Of a stretch of 64,000 nucleotides of DNA, positions 34,845 to 44,161 are shown one piece after another (the stretch's first letter is position 1; each line of letters opens with the position of its first letter). The translations under genes were made by a program, and so were the position numbers. The DNA comes from CAUZFZ01 sp963579025 (GTDB lineage Bacteria; Planctomycetota; Planctomycetia; Planctomycetales; Planctomycetaceae), in assembly GCA_963579025.1 (NCBI GenBank), contig CAUZFZ010000012.1, positions 48,218 through 112,217 of the forward strand, given 5' to 3'. A model generated the notes under the pieces. It made no database searches, was not told the origin of the DNA, and saw only the letters and a list, made by a program, of their open reading frames with translations.

Positions 34845-35789
34845 CTATGACGGATTGTTCAATTGCTCTCGGTAGTACTCGACCGTCTTTGCCAAGCCGG
34901 CCTGCAGGTCGACCTGGGGTTCCCAACCGAGGGACTGCCGCGCTTTATCGATATTGGGGCATCGACGCGTGGGATCGTCTTTGGGCAGTTCTCGATGCTC
35001 GATCGTCGAGTTCGAACCGGTGGCGGTGAGGACGGCTTCAGCGAGGTCCAGCATCGAACGTTCCACGGGGTTGCCGATGTTCACTGGGCCGAGATCGTTA
35101 TCCGGATGATTCATCAGACGCATCATGCCTTCGAGCAGGTCATCAACGAAGCAGAACGAACGTGTCTGCGAACCGTCGCCGTAGATTGTCAGCGGCTCGC
35201 CCTTGAGAGCCTGCATGACAAAATTTGAGATAACGCGTCCGTCATTCGGGTCCATCCGCGGACCGTACGTATTAAAGATGCGGATGATTCGCGTCTCCAT
35301 TCCATGCGACAGCGAGTAATTCATGCACAGCGACTCGGCGATTCGCTTGCCCTCGTCATAACAACTGCGCGGTCCGATCGGATTGACGTTGCCCCAGTAG
35401 TCCTCTGTCTGCGGGTGAACGTCGGGGTCTCCATAGACTTCCGACGTGGAAGCCTGAAGAACGCGGGCGCGGCAGCGTTTGGCCAGGCCCAGCATGTTGA
35501 CCATTCCGATGGCCGACGTCTTGATCGTCTTGATCGGGTTGTACTGATAGGCCACCGGCGAGGCGGGGCATGCCAGGTTGTAAATCTGTGACACTTCAAC
35601 CGTCAGTGGATGCACGATGTCGTGCCGAATCAGCTCGAACTGTGGATGTCCGATCAGATGGGCGATGTTCTGCCGGCGGCCGGTGAAAAAGTTATCGACG
35701 CAGATCACTTCGTGACCGCGCTCGATGAGTCGGTCGCACAGGTGACTACCCAGAAATCCGGCTCCGCCGGTCACGAGTATCGGTTGCAT
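34845..35789 (-). CDS. UDP-glucuronate decarboxylase (UDP-xylose synthase)
   Basis: 314 residues. Converts UDP-glucuronate to UDP-xylose. The motifs are GGAGFLG (8-14), CVDNFFTGRRQNI, YNLACPASPVAYQYNPIKT, STSEVYGDP, and Tyr144-x3-Lys148 (SCYDEGKRIAE). YGPRMDPNDGRVISNF and YGDGSQTRSFCFVDD complete the family pattern. The length is that of the soluble single-domain bacterial and plant enzymes. Cytoplasmic. It is first gene of the minus-strand UDP-sugar set, suggesting xylose and galacturonate in surface glycans. Confidence 0.93.
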   Translation of the reverse strand: MQPILVTGGAGFLGSHLCDRLIERGHEVICVDNFFTGRRQNIAHLIGHPQFELIRHDIVHPLTVEVSQIYNLACPASPVAYQYNPIKTIKTSAIGMVNMLGLAKRCRARVLQASTSEVYGDPDVHPQTEDYWGNVNPIGPRSCYDEGKRIAESLCMNYSLSHGMETRIIRIFNTYGPRMDPNDGRVISNFVMQALKGEPLTIYGDGSQTRSFCFVDDLLEGMMRLMNHPDNDLGPVNIGNPVERSMLDLAEAVLTATGSNSTIEHRELPKDDPTRRCPNIDKARQSLGWEPQVDLQAGLAKTVEYYREQLNNPS

Positions 35790-35970
35790 GGCAGCTTTGC
35801 GTGAGATGATTGGCGTTGCCAGAAGTGGACCAGTCCGTTTGCCGATAGTAGACCTGAAGCCGATCGGGGACGCAATGTGATGTTGAGCCTCGGCGTTTGC
35901 CGGACGTCATCTCCGACAGTACATTGCCGCCCGTCCTTTCTCCGGGTGACCGCACGCCTTTGCTTCCGAC

Positions 35971-37818
35971 ATGACGACAGAACCCGTTCAGCCAGAGTCA
36001 TCCGAGCCGCAACGGGTGTATCAACAGCGCCGCGAGTCGCATGTCGAGGCACGCACAGAACTTGAGGCAGCCGACGGTCGATTCGCCACGTCTCGGGGTT
36101 TCACTTTTCTGGTCGGACTGGCACTGGGCTGGTTTGCCCTGATTGATGGTTCGCTGGCCCCCGTGTGGTTACTGGCCCCACTGGGCATTTTTGTGGGGCT
36201 GTTCATTGGCCACGCACGTTCGGCTCGGCGTCTCGATCGAGCCCGTAAGGCCGTTGCATGGTACGACCGCTCGCTTGATCGGCTCGATCATCGCTGGGAC
36301 GGCGTGGGAGTCTCCGGGCAACGTTACGCGGACGACGATCATCCCTACGCAAACGACCTCGACATCTTCGGCGATGGATCGCTTTTCCAGCTCATCTGCG
36401 GAGTGCGGACGCGGCTGGGTGAGGACACGCTAGCCGACTGGCTGTCCTGCGGATCAGACCTCGAAACGGTGCGTCAACGACAACGGAGCATTGGAGAACT
36501 CCGAGGTCTGATCGATTTCCGCGAAGACCTGGCGTTGCTTGACGCCGAGGTCCACGACGAGTTCAACCAGAATCAGTTGCGGAAATGGGTCACAGCGGAA
36601 CCGCGACGCATCGGTCGCAACCGTCGAATCGCCGCGACGGTTCTGGGTGCTGCTGCGGCCGCGACACTGGTCGGATGGGTGATCGGGTTTGGTCTCGCTC
36701 CGTTCCTGATCGTCGTGCTGTTCGAGATTCTGTTCTTTGCCACGATGATGCGGGAAATTCGCCATATCGCGGCCGAAGCCGACGACGCCGGTTCCGGACT
36801 GAGCATCCTCACGCAGGTGCTGGAATTACTGGAGCGGCACGAATTCACAACGCCGTCCCTTGCAGCATTACGATCAGCTTTGAATACGGACGGGCGTCCG
36901 CCGTCCTGGCAGATTCGTCGCCTGCGAAACCTGATTCAGAAACTCAACAACTGTCTGCAGAATCAGTTCTTTGGCCCCATCGCGTTTCTGCTGGGCGTTC
37001 CCGTTCATGTTGTGGACCGCGTTGAACAATGGCGCGAGCACATCGGCCCGCATATCCCCGAGTGGCTGGAGGCCGTCGCACAGATTGAGGCTCTCAGTTC
37101 GCTGGCCGGGTACGCGTTCGAGCATCCCGACGATCCGTTTCCTGAACTGATCGACGAATCCGCCGGGCCATGTATCGAGGCGACAGAGATCGGTCATCCG
37201 CTGCTCGCAAGCGACAAGTCAATCCGCAATGACTTGCAGCTCGACCCGCAACGCCGCCTGCTTATGGTCAGCGGCTCAAACATGTCCGGTAAAAGTACGC
37301 TGCTGCGAACAATCGGCATCAACGCCGTGCTGGCTCTCTGTGGGGCGCCCGTACGAGCGAAGTCGTTGAAGCTCTCACCGCTGGTCGTGGGCACGGCGAT
37401 GCGCGTCAGCGATTCGTTACAGCAGGGCGAGTCACTCTTCTACTCGGTCATTTCACGCATGAAGAGCATTGTCGAATTGTCCGGCCAGTCACCACCTCTG
37501 CTGTTTCTGCTGGATGAAATCCTGCAGGGCACGAACTCACACGACCGCCGCGTCGGGGCCGAGGGCATCATCCATCAGCTTGCACAGCGAGGTGCCATCG
37601 GTCTGGTGACAACTCACGACTTGGCTTTGACGGCAATTGTCGATTCCTTCGACGGCCAGGCGGACAATATTCACTTTGAAGATCATCTTGTGAACGGCCG
37701 GATGTACTTCGATTACCGCATCCGTCCGGGCGTTGTGGAGAAAAGCAACGCCTTGGAGCTCATGCGCATGATCGGACTGGAAGTAGGTGACGATCCCGCG
37801 GACACAGAAGCCAGGTAG
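35971..37818 (+). CDS. Membrane-anchored MutS-type ATPase
   Basis: 615 residues. The C-terminal MutS ATPase core is complete: Walker A GSNMSGKST (435-443), Walker B LLFLLDEI (510-517), GTNSHDRR and the switch VTTHDLAL. The N-terminal mismatch-recognition domain of MutS is absent. In its place are two hydrophobic hairpins, about 43-82 and 220-260 (FLIVVLFEILFFATMM), predicting four membrane segments. The helical lever region (about 270-400) is retained. Related membrane MutS-like proteins occur in planctomycetes and Bacteroidetes; a role in mismatch repair is not shown. It stands alone, divergent from the UXS operon. Confidence 0.88.
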   Translation: MTTEPVQPESSEPQRVYQQRRESHVEARTELEAADGRFATSRGFTFLVGLALGWFALIDGSLAPVWLLAPLGIFVGLFIGHARSARRLDRARKAVAWYDRSLDRLDHRWDGVGVSGQRYADDDHPYANDLDIFGDGSLFQLICGVRTRLGEDTLADWLSCGSDLETVRQRQRSIGELRGLIDFREDLALLDAEVHDEFNQNQLRKWVTAEPRRIGRNRRIAATVLGAAAAATLVGWVIGFGLAPFLIVVLFEILFFATMMREIRHIAAEADDAGSGLSILTQVLELLERHEFTTPSLAALRSALNTDGRPPSWQIRRLRNLIQKLNNCLQNQFFGPIAFLLGVPVHVVDRVEQWREHIGPHIPEWLEAVAQIEALSSLAGYAFEHPDDPFPELIDESAGPCIEATEIGHPLLASDKSIRNDLQLDPQRRLLMVSGSNMSGKSTLLRTIGINAVLALCGAPVRAKSLKLSPLVVGTAMRVSDSLQQGESLFYSVISRMKSIVELSGQSPPLLFLLDEILQGTNSHDRRVGAEGIIHQLAQRGAIGLVTTHDLALTAIVDSFDGQADNIHFEDHLVNGRMYFDYRIRPGVVEKSNALELMRMIGLEVGDDPADTEAR

Positions 37819-37867
37819 GCTCCGCGGCCTGATGGTCACGAGCAGTTTGTCGAAGAACTGCGGATTT

Positions 37868-37975
37868 GATTGATGATTGTCGATTGATGACTGTTGATTT
37901 ACGAAGTACCTGGCCTCGTTCCCGCGTTCACGTTTCAGGTGGTTTTGTCACTTCGACAATCGACACTCATCAATC
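37868..37975. repeat. Spaced inverted repeat between MutS-like and sulfatase genes
   Basis: The arms 37868-37886 (GATTGATGATTGTCGATTG) and 37957-37975 match inverted at 18 of 19 bases, with a 70-bp spacer. The AT-rich words of the arms recur at 4731-4758. Function unknown. The right arm ends about 30 bp before the sulfatase start, so it could influence that promoter. Confidence 0.6.
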
Positions 37976-38006
37976 AACTTTCGCTCCACTCTGAGAGACA
38001 CCCACC

Positions 38007-39497
38007 ATGCAAAGTCGATTGATGTGCGTTTGGGCTATTGCTGTCTGTATGTCCTGCCGCAGCACAAATGCGGCCGACAAGCCGAACATCGTCGTGTTCA
38101 TCGCAGACGACGTGAGCTGGAACGACTATGGCTGCTACGGGAACGCGGCTGCCAGGACTCCGGCTATCGATGCCCTCGCGAAGAACGGCATCCGATTCGA
38201 TCAGGCGTATCTGACCGCCAGCAGTTGCAGCCCGAGTCGCTCCAGCATCATCACCGGCCGCTACCCTCACAACAACGGCAAGGCCGCGGAGCTGCACCAG
38301 CCCATCGCATGGAATCTGCCGTGGTTTCCCGAGTTGCTTCGCGAGGCCGGCTACTACACCGCGATTTCCGGCAAGCACCACATGAGTGCAACGAAAAGTC
38401 CAGGCGGCGAGACGCGACCAAAACCGTTTGACCTCGTCGACGGCGGACGCGCAAAGGGCAACAGCGGCGGCCATGCGAACTGGGTGAAGACAACACACGA
38501 GCGACCGCAGGACAAACCGTTTTTCTTCTGGTTCGCTGCGTACGATGCTCACCGCGGCTGGGATGCCGACCGGCAATGGGACGCGGACCGTTACGGGCCG
38601 ATGCACAAATCAGAAGACGTCATCGTACCACCCTTCCTCGTCGACGACGCCGACACACGAGAGGACCTCGCTTCGTATCACAACGAAGTCACGCGTTTCG
38701 ACCACTACATTGGTCAGGTCTTCGCCGAACTGAAGTCACAGGGCCAGCTCGACAACACGCTGATTTTCGTGCTCGCGGACAATGGTCGGCCGTTTCCCCG
38801 CGCGAAGACCAGGATTCACGATTCGGGTATGAAGACCGCGCTCGTCGCGCATTGGCCAGAGGGAATTCAGCAGGCCGGTTCAACCAGTGACAACCTGGTG
38901 AGCGTCATCGATCTGGCACCGACGATCGTTGCCGCGGCAGGACTCGATGTTGTCCCGACAATGCAGGGTGTCAGTCTGCTGCCGATGTTTGATAATCCCT
39001 CGGCGAGTGTTCGCAGGTTCGCTTTTTCCGAGCATAACTGGCACGACTACGAAGCGCATGGACGGGGCATTCGCGGCGGGGGCTTTCTGCTGGTCTGCAA
39101 CTTTCGTCCCTACCTTGCGTGGCAGGGACCGGCCGACTCTGTGCGGTCACCGTCGCACGTGAGCCTGCAATCGCGGCGCGATGCCAGCAGACTGACAGAC
39201 GCGCAGGCCGACGTCTTCCTGGCACCACGACCGGCCGTTGAGCTGTATGACCTGAAAGAAGATCCGCATCAGCTCAATAACCTGGCCGGTGATGCAAAGT
39301 ACGCCAGCAGGAAAAGGCTGCTTGAAGCGAAGCTCGCAGTCTGGATGGAAGAAACTCATGACAGTGTGCCGAAAGAGATCTCACATGACTCCTTCGATCG
39401 AGAGACCGGCAAGTCGCTGAATGTGAAAAGCTATCGCCGCACTACACCTGGTGAAGATCGCGGCGCGACGACCGCCAACGCTCCAGGTCCGCGTTGA
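38007..39497 (+). CDS. Secreted Cys-type sulfatase
   Basis: 496 residues. The signal peptide ends near TNAADKP. FIADDVSWNDYG holds the metal-binding Asp pair, and CSPSRSSIITGRY (Cys74-x-Pro-x-Arg) is the signature whose Cys becomes formylglycine. GKHHMS and ADNGRPFPRAKTRIHDSGMKTALVAHWP complete the S1 sulfatase pattern. Hydrolyses sulfate esters of polysaccharides in the periplasm or outside. It needs a formylglycine-generating enzyme, not seen here. It begins the glycan-utilisation block. Confidence 0.93.
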   Translation: MQSRLMCVWAIAVCMSCRSTNAADKPNIVVFIADDVSWNDYGCYGNAAARTPAIDALAKNGIRFDQAYLTASSCSPSRSSIITGRYPHNNGKAAELHQPIAWNLPWFPELLREAGYYTAISGKHHMSATKSPGGETRPKPFDLVDGGRAKGNSGGHANWVKTTHERPQDKPFFFWFAAYDAHRGWDADRQWDADRYGPMHKSEDVIVPPFLVDDADTREDLASYHNEVTRFDHYIGQVFAELKSQGQLDNTLIFVLADNGRPFPRAKTRIHDSGMKTALVAHWPEGIQQAGSTSDNLVSVIDLAPTIVAAAGLDVVPTMQGVSLLPMFDNPSASVRRFAFSEHNWHDYEAHGRGIRGGGFLLVCNFRPYLAWQGPADSVRSPSHVSLQSRRDASRLTDAQADVFLAPRPAVELYDLKEDPHQLNNLAGDAKYASRKRLLEAKLAVWMEETHDSVPKEISHDSFDRETGKSLNVKSYRRTTPGEDRGATTANAPGPR

Positions 39498-39622
39498 GGC
39501 CTGGCGTCTCTCGCCTGCACACGTCCCGGGGGATAGCCAACTTGGTTGACGCCTCAATCGTCGTCGCCACACTTTCTGGCACCCACCCTGCGAACAACTC
39601 TGCCCTTTGAGGAAGACAACAC

Positions 39623-40861
39623 ATGCGTTTGCTAATCGTTGCGACGACGCTCAGCCTGCTTTCGTTTTCCGGTATCCACGCCGCGGACTGGTCTCAATGG
39701 CGAGGCCCTAATCACAACAACGTGGCCGAGGTCGGACAGAGTGTTCCAAGTGTCTGGAGCGAGACAAAAAACGTTGTCTGGAAGACGGACGTGCCCGGAC
39801 GTGGCCACTCATCGCCCATTGTGATTGGCGATCTGATCGTTCTGACCAGCGCCGACGTGCAGGGGCAACGGCAGGGAGTGTTCGCTTTTGATCGAGCTAA
39901 CGGCAATGAGAAATGGGGAACGGTCGTCAGTCAGGGCGGCTTCCCAAAGATTCACAACAAGAACACTCACGCATCAGCGACCGCCTGCAGCGACGGACGA
40001 CAGATCTACGCAACCTTCAATCATCACAACAAGATCGAAGCGGTGGCCCTGAACATGCAGGGCAAGGTCGTCTGGCGGAAAGACGTCGGCAACTTTGTTC
40101 CGCGCCAGTACCAATACGGGTATGCGGCAGCGCCCACGTTGTACAACGGATTACTCATTATCTCTGGCGACAGTGACACCGTGGCCTGGGTCGCGGCATT
40201 GGAGACCGCGACTGGTCGCGTCGCATGGCAACAGAATCGTCCGCAGAAGTTGAACTGGTCGTCACCGATCGTTGGGAATGTGGCCGGCAAAGACCAGTTG
40301 TTCATCAGCGGCTGCGAAATGATCGCGTCTTACGACCCCAAGTCTGGACGTCCACTATGGAGTCAGAAGTGTCTGACGATGGCGACTTGTGGCACCGTGG
40401 TGTGGGACGACGATACTGTCTATGCCAGCGGAGGTTATCCGAAGAAGCAGACGGTCGCTGTCAAAGCGGATGGTTCGGGGACAATCTTATGGTCGAACGG
40501 CGTCAAATGTTACGAACAGTCCATGCTGATCCACGACGGTCACATTTACGCCGTTGACGATGGTGGAATCGCCTACTGCTGGCACGCCAAATCGGGGCGT
40601 GAAATGTGGAAGTCACGACTGCAGGGTCCGGTTTCCGCGTCTCCGGTACTGGTCGGTGACACCATCTATGCGTCTAACGAACGCGGCACGACATTCGTTT
40701 ACAAGGCGGACCCGAAGAGTTTTCAACCGGTCGGGCGAAACCAGCTTGGTGACTCGTCGTTCGCTTCACCAACCGTGGTTGACAACCGCATTTATCTGCG
40801 AGTTTCCGCCGGTGACGGCGGTGGGCGGAAAGAAACGCTCTACGCAATCGGGACAAGGTAG
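39623..40861 (+). CDS. Secreted PQQ-like beta-propeller protein
   Basis: 412 residues. Signal peptide MRLLIVATTLSLLSFSGIHA, then DWSQWRGPNHNNVAE, the standard mature start of planctomycete PQQ-propeller proteins. Repeated blades show A-L-E-T-A-T-G-R-V-A-W and related D-x-x-x-G-x-x-x-W motifs. No catalytic PQQ-dehydrogenase residues are evident, so it is likely a binding or scaffold protein. It lies between the sulfatase and sialidase and is expressed in the same direction. Confidence 0.9.
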   Translation: MRLLIVATTLSLLSFSGIHAADWSQWRGPNHNNVAEVGQSVPSVWSETKNVVWKTDVPGRGHSSPIVIGDLIVLTSADVQGQRQGVFAFDRANGNEKWGTVVSQGGFPKIHNKNTHASATACSDGRQIYATFNHHNKIEAVALNMQGKVVWRKDVGNFVPRQYQYGYAAAPTLYNGLLIISGDSDTVAWVAALETATGRVAWQQNRPQKLNWSSPIVGNVAGKDQLFISGCEMIASYDPKSGRPLWSQKCLTMATCGTVVWDDDTVYASGGYPKKQTVAVKADGSGTILWSNGVKCYEQSMLIHDGHIYAVDDGGIAYCWHAKSGREMWKSRLQGPVSASPVLVGDTIYASNERGTTFVYKADPKSFQPVGRNQLGDSSFASPTVVDNRIYLRVSAGDGGGRKETLYAIGTR

Positions 40862-40872
40862 ACGCGGCCGGC

Positions 40873-41046
40873 TCAGTGGCGGCATTTGCATTTGTCGTCA
40901 TCGAAGAAGCGCTCGTAGTCATCCGTGTCATCGCCATCGACGGCCACCCGGATCACGCATCGGTCGCCGAGCACCTGCAGGTCCATACAAAGTCCGAAGA
41001 ACTGGAACGGAGCAAAGTCCAGTGCGAAATACTGCGACGCGACCGA
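40873..41046 (-). pseudogene. Possible small protein or gene remnant antisense to the intergenic gap
   Basis: On the minus strand the frame reads SQYFALDFAPFQFFGLC, then MDLQVLGDRCVIRVAVDGDD, TDDYERFFDDDKCKCRH and stop. The composition (acidic, CKC tail, good hydrophobic rhythm) looks genuinely coding. The only ATG (40986) gives 37 residues. The upstream 19 or so codons look coding too but have no start codon before an in-frame stop under the sialidase 5' end. Either a tiny metal-binding protein or the surviving 3' end of a lost gene. Not assigned to a family. Confidence 0.35.
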
Positions 41047-41048
41047 AC

Positions 41049-43208
41049 TTGTTGACCGTCGTGATCTACGCTGTCACGGCTCACCTGATTTCCCACGTGC
41101 CATTAGCGGCTGCCCAATTTCCACCGGGACAGTATGTGTTCGAATCAGGAAAGGGTGGTTATCCGCGGTATCGAATCCCCGCGCTGCTCACCGCTCCGGA
41201 TCGCTCCGTACTGGCATTCTGCGAGGGCCGTAAGGACGGTCGCGGACTGACGGGAAACATCGATCTGATCCTGAGACGCAGTACGGACAACGGTCAAACC
41301 TGGGGCCCGATTCAGCAAATCGCCGATGACGGCGACAACACATTGGGCAATCCATGTCCCGTCATAGATCAGTCAACGGGAACGATCTGGCTGGGATTCA
41401 CGCGCAGTCTGGGCAGCGACCTGGAGAATGAGATTGTCAACGGGACAAGCCAGGAACGAACGCGCGTGCTGATCACACACAGCGAGGACAGCGGAAAGAC
41501 ATGGGCCAGGCCGATTGACCTCACCGATCGGCTACGCAGGAAAGACTGGGCGTGGTACGGGACAGGTCCGGGAATTGGCATTCAACTGGCTGATGGCCGG
41601 CTAATATTGCCCTCGTACCACAGCGTGCTGCCGTCCGGCGATTACGAAAGCCACATGATCTACAGCGATGATCATGGAAACTCCTGGCAACTGGGCGGCA
41701 CGGTTGGAGGTAATACCAGCGAATGTCATGTTGGACAGCGCAGTGATGGCACGCTGTATGTCACAGCTCGAACGTTACGGCATACTCAATTGCGGACAAC
41801 AGCGGTCAGCTCGGATCAAGGGGAAAGCTGGTCGAAGCCCACTCTGGCCAGTCGCATCTACGATCCACCCTGTCAGGGTTCACTGCTGGTCGTGCCCGGA
41901 AGTTCGCGGCGGATTCACAAAGACAAGCCGGTCTGGCTTTACACACACCCGTCCGGTCCGGGACGGCGGAACCTGACTGTCCGAGTGAGCTACGACGAGG
42001 GCCGTGCCTGGAGCCACGCCCGCCAGATTTCAACAGGCGACAATCAGTACTCCAGCATGACGTTGATGCCAAACGGTCGGATCGGATGCCTGTTCGAAAG
42101 CTGGCGGAACAACAACTACCAGATTCTCTTCACACAGTTTGACCTGAACTGGCTGCTGGGTACGGAACCGCGATCACCGGTCGTCGCCGAGGCACTGCCA
42201 GAGGTCAAGGTCCACTCCGTAAGGAAAATCGCGGGTGAAGGAGAAGACCACAACGCATTCACGGACCTGTGCCGTTTTCACGATCGATATTACCTGGCGT
42301 TTCGCAAGTGCCCGATTGGTCACGGCATTTATCCGTCGTCGAGCATTGTGATCATGGCCAGTGACGACGGTCACGACTGGGAGCCGGTTCACACTTTCAG
42401 CGTCCCGGATCGCGATACCCGCGACCCGCACTTCCTGGTGTTTCAGGATCGGTTGTTTGTTTACACAGGTACCTGGGACTGCCGGCCTGTGGTGAAGAAT
42501 CGCTTCGAACTCAATGACCACCTGGGTTTTGCGAGTTTCACATCTGACGGCACGACATGGTCGGACCCGGAGATGCTCGAAGGGACACATGGCCATTACA
42601 TCTGGCGAGCCGCCACTGACGGGAAGAAGGCGTACCTGTGTGGTCGCCGCAAGAGTCGCTTTGCCCGCACTGATACACGGCCGGATCGAGACCGGTTAAT
42701 GGAATGCGCAATCCTGGTCAGCGACGACGGGCTCAACTGGAAATATCACGCCATGATGCAGCCAGAGTACGGTAATGAGACAGCGTTTCGCTTTCAGCCC
42801 GACGGTTCCATTCTGGGAGTGGCACGCGTTGGCGGCGGGCGGCCTGCTCAGGTGATTCGCGCACAGTCACCGTGGACGACATTTCAAAGCGTCGACCTGG
42901 ACCGACCGATTGGCGGTCCCCTGCTTGCCGACTGGAACGGCCACACTATGGTCGGCGGACGCAACACGCTGGATGGGAAGCGAGTCTGCACGCTGTACTG
43001 GCTGGTAAACGACACGTTGCATCAGGTCGTCGAACTGCCCAGTGGAGGTGACACGTCGTACCCGGGCTTCGTACAATTGGACGATCGCCGCGCACTCGTT
43101 TCCTACTATTCCAGCCACGAGGGCTTCCCGGCTCAGGAGGGAAAAGAACCACCAAGTTCGATCTTCATCGCTGAACTGGAACTGATCGACGGAGAGGCTG
43201 CCGAATGA
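41049..43208 (+). CDS. Secreted exo-sialidase-like BNR protein
   Basis: The frame upstream is non-coding, and no ATG fits. The start is most likely TTG 41049/41052 or GTG 41061, giving a signal-like segment (VVIYAVTAHLISHVPLAAAQ). The mature protein starts FPPGQYVFESG. The YRIPALL motif and CEGRKDGR are the sialidase Arg triad elements. Five Asp-boxes follow (STDNGQTW, SEDSGKTW, SDDHGNSW, SSDQGESW, SYDEGRAW). A second propeller-like half (about 380-710) has SDDGHDWEP. Cleaves terminal sialic or related residues outside the cytoplasm; specificity is uncertain. It is coupled to the next gene by an ATGA overlap. Confidence 0.83.
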   Translation: MLTVVIYAVTAHLISHVPLAAAQFPPGQYVFESGKGGYPRYRIPALLTAPDRSVLAFCEGRKDGRGLTGNIDLILRRSTDNGQTWGPIQQIADDGDNTLGNPCPVIDQSTGTIWLGFTRSLGSDLENEIVNGTSQERTRVLITHSEDSGKTWARPIDLTDRLRRKDWAWYGTGPGIGIQLADGRLILPSYHSVLPSGDYESHMIYSDDHGNSWQLGGTVGGNTSECHVGQRSDGTLYVTARTLRHTQLRTTAVSSDQGESWSKPTLASRIYDPPCQGSLLVVPGSSRRIHKDKPVWLYTHPSGPGRRNLTVRVSYDEGRAWSHARQISTGDNQYSSMTLMPNGRIGCLFESWRNNNYQILFTQFDLNWLLGTEPRSPVVAEALPEVKVHSVRKIAGEGEDHNAFTDLCRFHDRYYLAFRKCPIGHGIYPSSSIVIMASDDGHDWEPVHTFSVPDRDTRDPHFLVFQDRLFVYTGTWDCRPVVKNRFELNDHLGFASFTSDGTTWSDPEMLEGTHGHYIWRAATDGKKAYLCGRRKSRFARTDTRPDRDRLMECAILVSDDGLNWKYHAMMQPEYGNETAFRFQPDGSILGVARVGGGRPAQVIRAQSPWTTFQSVDLDRPIGGPLLADWNGHTMVGGRNTLDGKRVCTLYWLVNDTLHQVVELPSGGDTSYPGFVQLDDRRALVSYYSSHEGFPAQEGKEPPSSIFIAELELIDGEAAE

Positions 43209-44116
43209 CATCTCCGGTTACTCAGGATGATCTTGTTGCTGGCTTTCGTGAAACTGGATTGAAACCTGGTGACGTTGTGCTGGCACACTCAGCCATGAGG
43301 ACATTCGGTCCCATCGAGGGTGGGGCGGACGCAGTCATCGATGCCCTGCTGAGCGTCATTGGGCCGCGGGGTACGCTGGTTGTTCCAACGTTTACGTTTG
43401 CACATGAAGCTGAAGACGATCCGGTTATTGACCCGGCCAGTGATCGCTCGGAAATGGGAATCATTACGGAGACGGCTCGGAAGCGACCTGACGCGCTGCG
43501 GAGCACGGCCTTCCGCCACAGCTTCGCTGCGATCGGTCGTCGTGCCGCCGTTATTACCGACATCGATCCGTCTTTGTCGGCGTTCGATCTGCGTTCGTCA
43601 TTTGGAGTGATGCTCGGCCTGAACGCTCAAGTACTTCTGCTGGGAGTGACCTACTCCAGTTCGACCAGCCACCACTTTGCCGAGCTGGTCTGTGACGTTC
43701 CCTATCGCCAGTGCATTCCACGACAGGTGAAAGTCCGGCGGACGGATGGTTCACAGATCGAGCAGAACATGATGGACTATCAGCCGAAAAGCGAAGGCGG
43801 TTCCTACTACGGATCGCGTGGACCTGACTTCAATCGGCTGGGTCGCATGCTGGAAGATCGAGGCGACGTGGGCCGAACATTCATTGGCAATGCCGCGGTT
43901 CGTCGCTTTTCGATGAGGGCATTAGTCGATCTGGCTCAGGTCGAGGCGGAACAGGAGTTCAACGTCTTCCGCACGGATGACGGCAAGGCAGGTGAGGTTA
44001 CGGAACTGGAGTTTGGTCAATGCACCATCAGTCCTGATTTTCCCGACGGTGCCGGACGACCGAATCGAGTCCAATGGTGCGTGCGAGACCTTGATCAACT
44101 GACTTTGCCAACGTAA
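43205..44116 (+). CDS. AAC(3)-family N-acetyltransferase
   Basis: 303 residues. GDVVLAHSAMRTFG, TLVVPTFTF and RSTAFRHSFAAIGRRA match the aminoglycoside 3-N-acetyltransferase (antibiotic_NAT) fold that uses acetyl-CoA. LLGVTYSSSTSHHFAEL is the typical later motif. In this setting the substrate is more likely an amino sugar or a glycan product than an aminoglycoside. The start overlaps the sialidase stop (ATGA), which implies the same pathway. It is followed by a symporter. Cytoplasmic. Confidence 0.85.
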   Translation: MTSPVTQDDLVAGFRETGLKPGDVVLAHSAMRTFGPIEGGADAVIDALLSVIGPRGTLVVPTFTFAHEAEDDPVIDPASDRSEMGIITETARKRPDALRSTAFRHSFAAIGRRAAVITDIDPSLSAFDLRSSFGVMLGLNAQVLLLGVTYSSSTSHHFAELVCDVPYRQCIPRQVKVRRTDGSQIEQNMMDYQPKSEGGSYYGSRGPDFNRLGRMLEDRGDVGRTFIGNAAVRRFSMRALVDLAQVEAEQEFNVFRTDDGKAGEVTELEFGQCTISPDFPDGAGRPNRVQWCVRDLDQLTLPT

Positions 44117-44161
44117 GTGCTTTGTCGTAAGTCCCGCGTTTTCTACCAGCAGGCGTGCATC

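Noticed and set aside
43205..44116. Antibiotic-resistance gene
   Set aside because: The fold is AAC(3)-like, but the tight coupling to a sialidase gene argues for sugar metabolism; no mobile context supports a resistance role.
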